Assembly (NCBI GenBank): GCA_023432655.1
Contig: JAEYUK010000191.1
Location: 1-22,818 of the forward strand
Direction: 5' to 3'
Source of the DNA: Pseudomonadota bacterium
GTDB lineage: Bacteria > Bdellovibrionota > Bacteriovoracia > Bacteriovoracales > Bacteriovoracaceae
Length of the DNA stretch: 22,818 bases
The number at the start of each line of letters is the position of its first letter. Position 1 is the stretch's first letter. Below are positions 1-6,703 of the stretch, one piece after another. Under the pieces are notes generated by a model that saw only the letters and a program-made list of their open reading frames with translations, did no database searches and was not told the origin of the DNA. A program made the translations under genes and the position numbers.

Positions 1-51
1 CACATGGTTATGCTCAGGTTTATCAATCTGGACGATGTAATGGGCCTTCAT
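1..51 (-). CDS. N-terminal fragment of a gene leaving the window, possibly an M61-type peptidase
   Basis: Seventeen codons are visible on the minus strand, from an ATG at 51-49 to the window edge. An AAGGA ribosome binding site lies about 7 nt upstream. The peptide starts MKAHYIVQIDKPEHNHV. A short start followed by a Y-x-V-x-[ML/ID]-x-P-x-x-H pattern resembles the first strand of M61 glycyl-aminopeptidase-like (PDZ) proteases, but 17 residues are too few to be sure. It is divergent from the Fe-S carrier gene at 134, and the two share an upstream region of about 80 nt. The start is well supported; the family is a guess. Confidence 0.5.
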   Translation of the reverse strand, partial: MKAHYIVQIDKPEHNHV

Positions 52-133
52 ATGTATTCCTTTAAGGTTATGAGCTTAGAATAAGTTTTGAGACGCCTAA
101 AGACAATATTCAAAAGGAGTGCTAAAATATCTC

Positions 134-535
134 ATGGAAAAAACTCTCCTCCCCTCCGATATTAAGCTTTTTGTGACTGATAGTGCTGTTCGCCAAATTC
201 AGCTCATGCAAGACAATGATTATACTCTGGAAGGACTCCATTTTCGTATTAAAATTGGCGGCAAAGGCTGTGAGGGATTTACCTATGATACGGGTTTTTC
301 TGAATTACATCCAGATGACCTGGTCATTATCCAGGACTACCCTCTCATCAACTTTACCCTCAAGGTGTTGATTGATCCTTTCACGGCCTACTACACTCAG
401 GAAGCCACATTGGATTATTTATTAGATATTTCCAATAACGAAGAAGGATTCATTCTCACCAATGCTGCCGATGGAGAACACCGCGGCAAGTTCTTTAAAG
501 ACGAAACAAAACTTCCTCCTTGGGCCCGTAAATGA
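134..535 (+). CDS. HesB/IscA-like (A-type) Fe-S carrier protein lacking the C-terminal cysteines
   Basis: The protein has 133 aa from the ATG at 134. The upstream GTG at 119 overlaps the AGGAG ribosome binding site (115-119), so it cannot be the start; the ATG lies about 14 nt after that site. Residues 36-121 follow the A-type carrier (IscA/ErpA/HesB) fold: FRIKIGGKGCEGFTYD matches the family's GGCSGF strand with Cys46, and a DPFTAYYTQEATLDYL region corresponds to the D-x-x-S-x-x-x-L-x-G-x-x-[IV]-D-[FY] segment. Family members normally end with a Cys-Gly-Cys motif that helps bind iron or the cluster. Here that region reads GFILTNAADGEHRGKFF and has no cysteine; Cys46 is the only one in the protein. 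It may still scaffold or deliver clusters with a partner, or have another role. Its stop overlaps the LysR gene by 4 nt (ATGA), so the two are probably translationally coupled. Confidence 0.8.
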   Translation: MEKTLLPSDIKLFVTDSAVRQIQLMQDNDYTLEGLHFRIKIGGKGCEGFTYDTGFSELHPDDLVIIQDYPLINFTLKVLIDPFTAYYTQEATLDYLLDISNNEEGFILTNAADGEHRGKFFKDETKLPPWARK

Positions 536-1344
536 AAGAAATCTCCCCGGATTATCGTTACCTCAAAGCCTTTATGGTAACGGCCTTACACTTGAACTTC
601 TCCCGTGCCGCCCAGGAACTCAACATTGCTCAATCAGCCGTTTCAAGACAAATAAAACTTTTGGAAGAATCAGTGGGTGACCAGCTCATTATTCGTTCAT
701 CAAAAAAAGTTCTCTTAACCGAAAAAGGTCAGGCCCTTTTAGATGAACTGAACCAATTTGAATCTCGCCTTCAGGACATTTTCTTTGGGCACATGAATAA
801 AACGATTAAGGTAGGAATACTCCACGGACTTTTAGAAAATTGGTTCCAGGATCTGATTCTGGAGTTTTCAAAAAAAAGCCAACACCAGCTGTCCATTGAA
901 GTGAACTCACTTGAGCTTTTAAGAGAGAAACTTCATAACGGAAAATATGACCTGATCTTCACCACCGAGAATATTCAAAGTGAGATTGCAAGCTCCCTGA
1001 AACTTTTTGATGAGAGAATGGTCCTTATCAGTAAAGCCGAGATCAATCCAAAAAATGTCCATGATTATCCCTGGATTGTTTATTCTGATCAAGACCATCT
1101 CTTTAAGCTCTCAAAAAAACAGTCATCAAAAATTATCATCGTTAATTCCATTACGACGATTATAAAACTTGTCCGAAAAGGCTTGGGTGTGGCGATCATT
1201 CCAGATCATACTGTTCCGCCAGAAGCACAATTAAAAACATACGACCTGAAACTTCAGAAAGAGACCATTCATTTATCCTGTCTAAACTTCAAGTCGATGC
1301 CTGAACATATTAAAGAGTTAGTGGATTTAATTAAGAAGCGTTAG
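532..1344 (+). CDS. LysR-family transcriptional regulator
   Basis: This is a 270-aa protein. Residues 9-68 form the LysR-type winged helix-turn-helix: LNFSRAAQELNIAQSAVSRQ is the classic recognition-helix region, followed by IKLLEESVGDQLIIRSSKKV and LTEKGQALL. From about residue 91 (KTIKVGILHGLLENW) it continues as the periplasmic-binding-protein-like effector domain, which is somewhat shorter than in typical 290-310 aa members. It starts at the ATG overlapping the stop of the Fe-S carrier gene, which suggests the two proteins are made together and that the regulator may respond to something linked to the carrier. LysR regulators more often lie divergent from a target, so the pairing is unusual. 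The ligand and targets cannot be told from sequence. The last codons lie inside a 22-bp direct repeat (1330-1351). Confidence 0.92.
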   Translation: MKEISPDYRYLKAFMVTALHLNFSRAAQELNIAQSAVSRQIKLLEESVGDQLIIRSSKKVLLTEKGQALLDELNQFESRLQDIFFGHMNKTIKVGILHGLLENWFQDLILEFSKKSQHQLSIEVNSLELLREKLHNGKYDLIFTTENIQSEIASSLKLFDERMVLISKAEINPKNVHDYPWIVYSDQDHLFKLSKKQSSKIIIVNSITTIIKLVRKGLGVAIIPDHTVPPEAQLKTYDLKLQKETIHLSCLNFKSMPEHIKELVDLIKKR

Positions 1345-1351
1345 AAACTAC
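1330..1351. repeat. Left copy of a 22-bp direct repeat at the 3' end of the LysR gene
   Basis: The sequence contains ATTAAGAAGCGTTAG followed by A and AACTAC. It matches 1563-1584 at 21 of 22 positions (A1345 versus T1578). It covers the last codons and stop of the LysR gene. The two copies are 233 bp apart and bound a structured intergenic segment. Confidence 0.85.
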
Positions 1352-1365
1352 CTTAACTTGAGTAA

Positions 1366-1546
1366 TGTTATATCGAAAAAGAAAAGGCTTCCTCACGCCT
1401 CAAACAAATAGTTAATCTACCTATTATGAATTTCGTTGTGAACTCCGGGGAAATGGAATTTTCCCGGAGTTTCGCTCGAAAGAACCAAGTCATTGAAAAG
1501 AATGTATGTTTTGAGAGCGAAAGAGAATTCTCTGTTTAATATAACA
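1366..1546. repeat. Segment bounded by an 8-bp inverted repeat, inside the direct repeats
   Basis: TGTTATAT at 1366-1373 is the inverse complement of ATATAACA at 1539-1546. The arms lie 14 nt inside the left direct repeat and 16 nt inside the right one, so the layout is nearly symmetrical. Between them are a 13-bp hairpin (1441-1471), an 8-bp complementary pair (1470-1477 with 1515-1522) and a 12-bp palindrome (1522-1533, AGAGAATTCTCT). No convincing gene lies inside. It could be a small non-autonomous element, an sRNA locus or chance structure. Confidence 0.4.
1441..1471. terminator. Strong hairpin between convergent genes, possible bidirectional terminator
   Basis: AACTCCGGGGAAA (1441-1453) pairs with TTTTCCCGGAGTT (1459-1471) over 13 bp with one G-T wobble and a 5-nt loop. 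It lies between the convergent LysR gene and the lipoprotein gene, where a shared terminator is expected. Neither side has a long T tract, so it is not a textbook intrinsic terminator. It could instead be part of a structured RNA. Confidence 0.45.
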
Positions 1547-1562
1547 CCATTCAGGTAAGGCG

Positions 1563-1584
1563 ATTAAGAAGCGTTAGTAACTAC
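1563..1584. repeat. Right copy of the 22-bp direct repeat at the 3' end of the lipoprotein gene
   Basis: This copy matches 1330-1351 with one mismatch. It contains the last four codons, including the stop, of the minus-strand lipoprotein gene, so both convergent genes end inside copies of the same sequence. Confidence 0.85.
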
Positions 1585-3409
1585 AGGACATCTTCCCGCT
1601 TAAAATCTTACCGTCTTCACAAAGAGTCACCTCCAGAAGGTTTCCCGTACTTGGATTTTTCAGTGGGTATAGCTTCTCGATGACCTCTCCGGAAGAGAAG
1701 CCTTTTCGCTGAACAAAAGGCCAGCGTACTTTGACGCCGACAATTTTGACATCCTCATCTACTCCAAACAAAACCCCTGCTTCATTTTGAGAAGGAAGTC
1801 CTCCCTGAGAGTATTCAACCCAACGTCGCTGAACAATTTTTTTTCCACTTTGTTCAGTATAAAGCATCACCATCGCGCCTATTCCGGAAGTATTGGACTT
1901 AATTCCATGAAGGTTGATTTTCACAGTCTGTCGCCCCTTAACGTCGAGGGTGTTTTGAAATAAATAAAGCCTGGGTGGAATTTCTGATTTTCTAATGTTG
2001 TTTTGAGAGGTGAGTAAATCTGGCTTACCATCTTTGTTCACATCTAACACAATCGTGCCAGTTGGGTTGACGATATCCACTCCTAACTGTGAAGCAATGT
2101 TAATAAATGAGCGCGTCTCGTCCTGTTCAAAAAGAACTAATCGAGAATATGGAGGGAATCCGGAATTATCTACAACTATATCAATACGTCCATCCAGATT
2201 GTAATCAACCCAGACCCCCCTGCGATCACCTTGGTTCCAGGACTCACTACTAGCATCGCTCAAATATTCAGTTCTTAAAAAGTATGGAGGATAGAGTTCC
2301 TTTGAGCCAGTGAGAATGCTCGAGCGATCAACGGACTCATTATCATAGGCATGTGAAAGTTCTCCTAAAAAGATATCCATCAAACCGTCATCGTTATAAT
2401 CCGTGCAGGCACTAAAAAAAGAACGTCCGCCTCCTGTCGGAATAAGACTTCCATCAGGGTCAGAAGCATAATTGGAAATCGTTCCAATATCTTCAAAAAA
2501 TCTTTCGCTACTTCCTGTCCCACGATTGTTCATCCACAACTTATTTTTATGTCCTGAGGAAGAGACAGTCATGATGTCCGGGAAACCATTTTGATCAATA
2601 TCACAAGTTGCAGATCCATAGGTAGGTTTAGCATTAGGTGGATACAACTGATCAGAGGCCTTATCTGCTTCATTTCTAAGAAGATGAGTTACTTCCTCGA
2701 ACTTGCCCTTATTATTTCGGAGTAAACGGTCGGCCACTGGAAGATATTGTGAATTTTTATTTTCAAACCAGTTGGATACAAAAAGATCGGGCCATCCATC
2801 TAAGTCATAGTCAATAACAGAGACTGTTGAAGTGGGCTCAATTGGAAGTTTAATCGCCTGTGGATCTTCTTCAAAAGTAAGTTTTCCTTCCCACATCTGC
2901 CCATAATAAATTTTTAAAGGGATCTGGCTTATCTCACTACGCTGATTCAAGACACCCGCAATTAAATCTGGAATCCGGTCTTTATTCATGTCGTATATGA
3001 GAAGATAGCTCGCTTTAAAATCTACCGGAAGCGGATCATGGGCCCAGGGAGTAAACTTATTCTCTTTTACATTCCATAAATAGAACTTGGGCCGGGAATA
3101 ATAGGTCGGAAGGAGGACCAGATCAGTGTGCCCGTCAAAATTCAAATCAACAGCATTGAAGGCCACCGCATACAAACCTTTTAACCCATAGTCTTCTGTT
3201 TTATCAATAAAGGCCCCACCCTTTTTTAGAGTGGGTCCAGCGTTAATAGTTTGAATATTTTTAGAAAGAGATTCAAGCTCTTCGGAAAGCTTAATCGATT
3301 CCTCATCACTACTCTTCTTAGTGGTTGATGAGCAGCTGAGTAAAAAGACCAGAAGGAGGCCATGGGCACTCCTTCGGGCTAAATTAGAAGTCAATGATGT
3401 CAAATCCAA
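1574..3409 (-). CDS. FG-GAP/VCBS-repeat lipoprotein with a C-terminal ASPIC/UnbV domain
   Basis: The protein is up to 611 aa. A signal sequence (RR, then LLLVFLLSC) ends in a lipobox with Cys26 as the predicted lipidated residue, so it is probably anchored in the outer membrane. Seven Asp-rich calcium-binding loops of the type D-x-[ND]-x-D-G-x-x-D follow at about residues 88, 140, 200, 270, 337, 402 and 456, which suits a seven-bladed beta-propeller of the FG-GAP/VCBS kind. Residues 500-575 (GIGAMVMLYTEQSGKK, VEYSQGG, VRWPF) match the ASPIC/UnbV domain often found after such propellers. Two late cysteines (597, 609) could form a disulfide. There is no ATG start: the first codon is TTG at 3409, inside the 3' end of the acyl-CoA dehydrogenase gene (26-nt overlap). 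A second TTG at 3394 is also possible. The molecular function is unknown; these proteins are usually surface or adhesion proteins. Confidence 0.85.
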   Translation of the reverse strand: MDLTSLTSNLARRSAHGLLLVFLLSCSSTTKKSSDEESIKLSEELESLSKNIQTINAGPTLKKGGAFIDKTEDYGLKGLYAVAFNAVDLNFDGHTDLVLLPTYYSRPKFYLWNVKENKFTPWAHDPLPVDFKASYLLIYDMNKDRIPDLIAGVLNQRSEISQIPLKIYYGQMWEGKLTFEEDPQAIKLPIEPTSTVSVIDYDLDGWPDLFVSNWFENKNSQYLPVADRLLRNNKGKFEEVTHLLRNEADKASDQLYPPNAKPTYGSATCDIDQNGFPDIMTVSSSGHKNKLWMNNRGTGSSERFFEDIGTISNYASDPDGSLIPTGGGRSFFSACTDYNDDGLMDIFLGELSHAYDNESVDRSSILTGSKELYPPYFLRTEYLSDASSESWNQGDRRGVWVDYNLDGRIDIVVDNSGFPPYSRLVLFEQDETRSFINIASQLGVDIVNPTGTIVLDVNKDGKPDLLTSQNNIRKSEIPPRLYLFQNTLDVKGRQTVKINLHGIKSNTSGIGAMVMLYTEQSGKKIVQRRWVEYSQGGLPSQNEAGVLFGVDEDVKIVGVKVRWPFVQRKGFSSGEVIEKLYPLKNPSTGNLLEVTLCEDGKILSGKMSCSY

Positions 3410-5159
3410 ATCCGTCTCTTTGCGCTACAGCTTCGGAAATTTTAGGAATAAGTTTGTCGTAGCTGGAATTAAGGCGCTTGTAGTTTTTAGTGAAGGTCTG
3501 ACGACTATCACGGCAAATAAGCTCAGTCATAAGAGAGACATATTCTTTATCTTTATCCGAAACATCACTACGATTTAAAATTGAGGTCGTTCGTGAAAGA
3601 ACACAAAGCTGGGCATACAGCTCAATCGACATATTGGCGATTCTCATTTGAACCAATTCATTTCCGATGATGTTTTTACCATACTTGATGATGGTATTTT
3701 CAACAGCAATAGCAAAATCTTTAAGAGACGTTACAAACTGGTTCCCTTGCTTTTCAAGGCTTGGGTGAATTTTAGTAAGGGTCTTAGAGCCGAACTTCTT
3801 TGAAATTCTTTTCTTCGCAAAGTCTGTCAGAACTCCTACCGATTTAATTGGATCTTTAAGTGCCTTAGAGACATCTGCGATTTTTCCAAGTTCTTTAAGG
3901 TCATCCGAAGGGGCCTTAATTCCTGAAAGGGCGGTGAAGATTCGAAGAATTTCATTCGTTCCTTCAAAAATAAGATTAATACGACAGTCGCGCATGATTC
4001 TTTCGTAAGGATACTCGCGCATATAAGCGTTACCGGCCGCAATCTGAGTGGCCTTATCGATCGTATCCCAAAGTTTTTCGGAACAGTAGACTTTACAAAT
4101 CGCCGACTCGTGAGAAAACTCACTCATCCCCTGAGTGATCTTTCCTGTCGTCATGTAAACCATGCTTTCTGCAGCGTAGATATTGGCGGCCATGGTGGCA
4201 ATTTTTTCTTGGATCAAACCGAAATTAATAATCGAGTCGCCAAACTGTTTTCTCGTTTTGGCCTGGGCCGTTGCTAGCTCGAGAATATATTTCATTCCCC
4301 CTACGGCACCTGAACCAAGAGAAAGCCTTCCTGTATTAAGGACATTCATGGCAATTTTAAAACCCTTGCCAGGTTCGCCTATGATGTTAGAGGCGGGAAC
4401 TTTGACATTATCAAAGTAAACTGCTCTGGTTTCAGACGCACGAATCCCCATTTTATCTTCTTTCTCACCAAAAGAGACACCCTCCATGCCTTTTTCCACG
4501 ATGAAGCAGGTGATCTTTTCTACTTTTTCTCCCTTACTGTCTTCATGGTCAGTTTTTGCAAACACAGTATAGAAACCGGCATGTCCAGCATTGGTGATCC
4601 AGAGTTTCTGCCCGCTTAACGTATAAGTTCCATCGTTATTTTTGGAGGCCTTAGTCTTAATGGAATAGGCATCGGAACCTGAGCCAGGCTCAGTTAAGCA
4701 AAAAGCAGCATAGACTTCCCCACTGGCAAGCTTAGGTAGCCAGTGTTTTTTCTGTTCTTCATTACCTTCATTTAAAAGGGCCTTGAAACCAATCGATTGG
4801 TGGGCCCCAAGTGTTGTCGCTACAGCACCATCATGTCCTGCGATCTGTGAAAAAACTCGAGCGTAAAGAGTCGTATCAAGACCCAAACCACCATGTTCCT
4901 CGCCGACTGCCAGTCCACACAGACCCAGGGCCGCAAGACCATCTAAAACTTCCTGAGGAATTTTAGAATCTTTATCAAATTTTGCAGAATCAATGTTATC
5001 TTTGGCAAATTTATCAATCGCATCCACCATGGCCTTGGCCATCTCGACTTGCCCCTCATTCAAATGAGGAAAAGGAAAAACTTCCTCTTCATGGACTTCT
5101 CCGTAGAACATTCCTTTAACAATCGATTCAATTTCTTTTTGTTTTTCAGTTGCTGACAT
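3384..5159 (-). CDS. Acyl-CoA dehydrogenase, VLCAD-like with C-terminal extension
   Basis: This 591-aa FAD enzyme catalyses the first, alpha-beta desaturating step of fatty-acid beta-oxidation in the cytoplasm. The helical N-terminal domain (about 30-150) is followed by the family signature FCLTEPGSGSDA (153-164), the beta-barrel domain with LWITNAGHAGFY, and the C-terminal helical domain. IFEGTNEILR (397-406) carries the likely catalytic Glu399, at the place used in VLCAD-type enzymes. QIAAGNAYMREYPYERIMRD just before it is also typical. A tail of about 170 residues after the catalytic domain resembles the extra domain of very-long-chain enzymes, so long-chain substrates are likely. It is read as the first gene of a two-gene unit with the overlapping lipoprotein gene. 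An AGAGG site lies 4 nt before the ATG. No other beta-oxidation gene is in the window. Confidence 0.93.
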   Translation of the reverse strand: MSATEKQKEIESIVKGMFYGEVHEEEVFPFPHLNEGQVEMAKAMVDAIDKFAKDNIDSAKFDKDSKIPQEVLDGLAALGLCGLAVGEEHGGLGLDTTLYARVFSQIAGHDGAVATTLGAHQSIGFKALLNEGNEEQKKHWLPKLASGEVYAAFCLTEPGSGSDAYSIKTKASKNNDGTYTLSGQKLWITNAGHAGFYTVFAKTDHEDSKGEKVEKITCFIVEKGMEGVSFGEKEDKMGIRASETRAVYFDNVKVPASNIIGEPGKGFKIAMNVLNTGRLSLGSGAVGGMKYILELATAQAKTRKQFGDSIINFGLIQEKIATMAANIYAAESMVYMTTGKITQGMSEFSHESAICKVYCSEKLWDTIDKATQIAAGNAYMREYPYERIMRDCRINLIFEGTNEILRIFTALSGIKAPSDDLKELGKIADVSKALKDPIKSVGVLTDFAKKRISKKFGSKTLTKIHPSLEKQGNQFVTSLKDFAIAVENTIIKYGKNIIGNELVQMRIANMSIELYAQLCVLSRTTSILNRSDVSDKDKEYVSLMTELICRDSRQTFTKNYKRLNSSYDKLIPKISEAVAQRDGFGFDIIDF

Positions 5160-5193
5160 AAGGCCTCTTTAGACAAAGACAAATAATGTTGTA

Positions 5194-5221
5194 ATTATAA
5201 AGGGCTGATCATTTTAAAGTA
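5194..5221 (-). promoter_or_regulatory. Candidate promoter for the acyl-CoA dehydrogenase gene
   Basis: On the minus strand there is a perfect TATAAT (-10) at 5199-5194, about 35 nt before the start codon. The matching -35 is weak (TACTTT at 5221-5216, 16-nt spacer). The -10 is convincing by position; the -35 is not. Confidence 0.45.
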
Positions 5222-5327
5222 CAGAAAATCTAACCTTATTCATAAAGATAAACTCAAGATCTCCGACTAAAACGCTTATATCTTTACCGGACAATTCCGC
5301 TCCGATTTAATTCATTAAGAAGAGAGC

Positions 5328-5356
5328 TTGCACATAACATCAATTTTGATGACAAT
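5328..5356 (+). promoter_or_regulatory. Candidate promoter for the T2SS operon
   Basis: TTGCAC (5328-5333) and GACAAT (5351-5356) are 17 nt apart, giving a moderate sigma70-like promoter. The spacer contains a perfect inverted repeat, ATCAATTTTGAT (5339-5350), that could be a protein-binding site. Transcription would start at about 5363, on the gspC start codon, giving a leaderless or nearly leaderless message. This fits the lack of a ribosome binding site there but is tentative. Confidence 0.3.
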
Positions 5357-5362
5357 AAATTG

Positions 5363-6691
5363 ATGATAAATAAAATCAAAGACTTCCTAAAAAACAAACT
5401 GAACCGTCAGAAGATGAAGGACCTATCTGATCAGGATGGTATTTCTGAATCTGATAACCTGGACGAAGATCATACTAGTGATACGCCAGTACCTGAATTT
5501 AAACCTTCGCTTAAAGAAAAAATTTCGGGAGCTTTCTCTCGTTTGCGCTCTTCAAAAGATCAAAAAGATCTGTCAGAAGAAGATCTCACTGGCGAAACAC
5601 CACTTCCCTATCAAAATTTATCACCGTCGTGGAAAGATAAACTGTCCGACTCCCTTAATCGTGTTAAAGGAAAATTAGCAGGAACGAAGGCACGTGCCTG
5701 GAAGAGCCCTGATTCTTCCTCCGAAAATAAAGATAAAGCAAGCATACTTCTCTCTCCAAGCTTAAGTCAGAACATTGAGAAATTTCTCTCACGTGAAGCC
5801 AGAGAGACAATTCATCAGGTGGCCCTCGTCGCCATTGTCGCTTCAGTGACATACTCCCTGGGAAAAGTAACTGCTCTCGTTGTACGAGGCGGTCCAGTGC
5901 TTGATTCCGCTCGTGACTTCCGGGTGACTCTGGATTTAAGTGAAAGTTTCAATGCTGGAACACTTTCTCAAGTTAGAAGTATCAACATCTTTAGAACAAA
6001 CACCGGTCTGGGAGCAAAAAAGAAAGTCGCCGACACGAAGTGCGAAAAAGCCCAGCAGCAGAGCTCTCTTCCCATTAAACTTGTTAACACCATTGTTCTC
6101 CAGGACACGGTAAAGTCCCTGGCCTCTGTTCAGGTTCGAGGTGACAGATCTTTAAAAGAACTTCGGGAAGGTGAACAGATTGATAATCTGGCAAAAATTT
6201 TTAAAATCACGCGCCTTGAAATTCTGGTAAGAAATTTAGAAAGTGGCGTTTGCGAAAGTATCGCGTCTGACAAAGCGAAAGAGACCAAGTCGCCTATTTC
6301 AGTTATGTCTCCAGCTCAGAGCCGCCAGTATCTCGCCAATAAGAAGATCTCAGGCATTGAGAATGTGGGTAATAAGTTTACCATTTCTAAAGCTCTCCTT
6401 GATGAAAAACTTAAAGACCTTGCCTCTATTCTGACTCAGGCCCGTGCCATTAAAATTCAAAACCCAGATGGCTCCCTTTCCTTTAAAATGACAGAAATGG
6501 ATCCTGAGGGAATTTTTCCTTATCTTGGTTTACAAGATCAGGACATCATCACATCAATCAATGGCAAACCAATTAATGATTTAAATGAAGTTATGTCCCT
6601 CTTTGGACGTATTAAAAACCTGGATAATCTTCAGCTAGGGATCAAGCGAGAAGGTGCAAACTCTGTTCAAGAGTATTCCATTAAGAAATAA
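5363..6691 (+). CDS. gspC: Type II secretion protein GspC with PDZ domain and long cytoplasmic region
   Basis: GspC links the inner-membrane platform to the secretin and helps select substrates. The ATG at 5363 gives 442 aa; a TTG directly before it is less likely. No ribosome binding site is visible. Roughly the first 150 residues are charged and cytoplasmic and hold three related amphipathic units, near 3-25 (IKDFLKNKLNRQKMKD), 50-74 (LKEKISGAFSRLRSSKDQKD) and 90-109 (WKDKLSDSLNRVKGK). The second and third are each preceded by a [DE]TP[VL]P motif. One membrane segment follows at about 152-174. The periplasmic part has a homology-region-like domain (about 225-300), bracketed by two cysteines that could form a disulfide. 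A C-terminal PDZ domain (about 350-442) includes GIFPYLGLQDQDIITSINGK. Typical GspC proteins have only a short cytoplasmic start. First gene of the operon, 12 nt before gspD. Confidence 0.88.
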   Translation: MINKIKDFLKNKLNRQKMKDLSDQDGISESDNLDEDHTSDTPVPEFKPSLKEKISGAFSRLRSSKDQKDLSEEDLTGETPLPYQNLSPSWKDKLSDSLNRVKGKLAGTKARAWKSPDSSSENKDKASILLSPSLSQNIEKFLSREARETIHQVALVAIVASVTYSLGKVTALVVRGGPVLDSARDFRVTLDLSESFNAGTLSQVRSINIFRTNTGLGAKKKVADTKCEKAQQQSSLPIKLVNTIVLQDTVKSLASVQVRGDRSLKELREGEQIDNLAKIFKITRLEILVRNLESGVCESIASDKAKETKSPISVMSPAQSRQYLANKKISGIENVGNKFTISKALLDEKLKDLASILTQARAIKIQNPDGSLSFKMTEMDPEGIFPYLGLQDQDIITSINGKPINDLNEVMSLFGRIKNLDNLQLGIKREGANSVQEYSIKK

Positions 6692-6703
6692 GGACGAGCG
6701 GAA

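Noticed and set aside
1426..1539. A 37-codon open frame (MNFVVNSGEMEFSR...) in the intergenic region
   Set aside because: There is no ribosome binding site, it overlaps the strong hairpin at 1441-1471, and the sequence resembles no known small protein. It could be reconsidered if peptides were found.
1330..1584. Integron attC site or phage attachment pair
   Set aside because: The repeats hold a GTTAG core by chance, but the R/L box layout of attC is absent and no integrase or cassette lies nearby.
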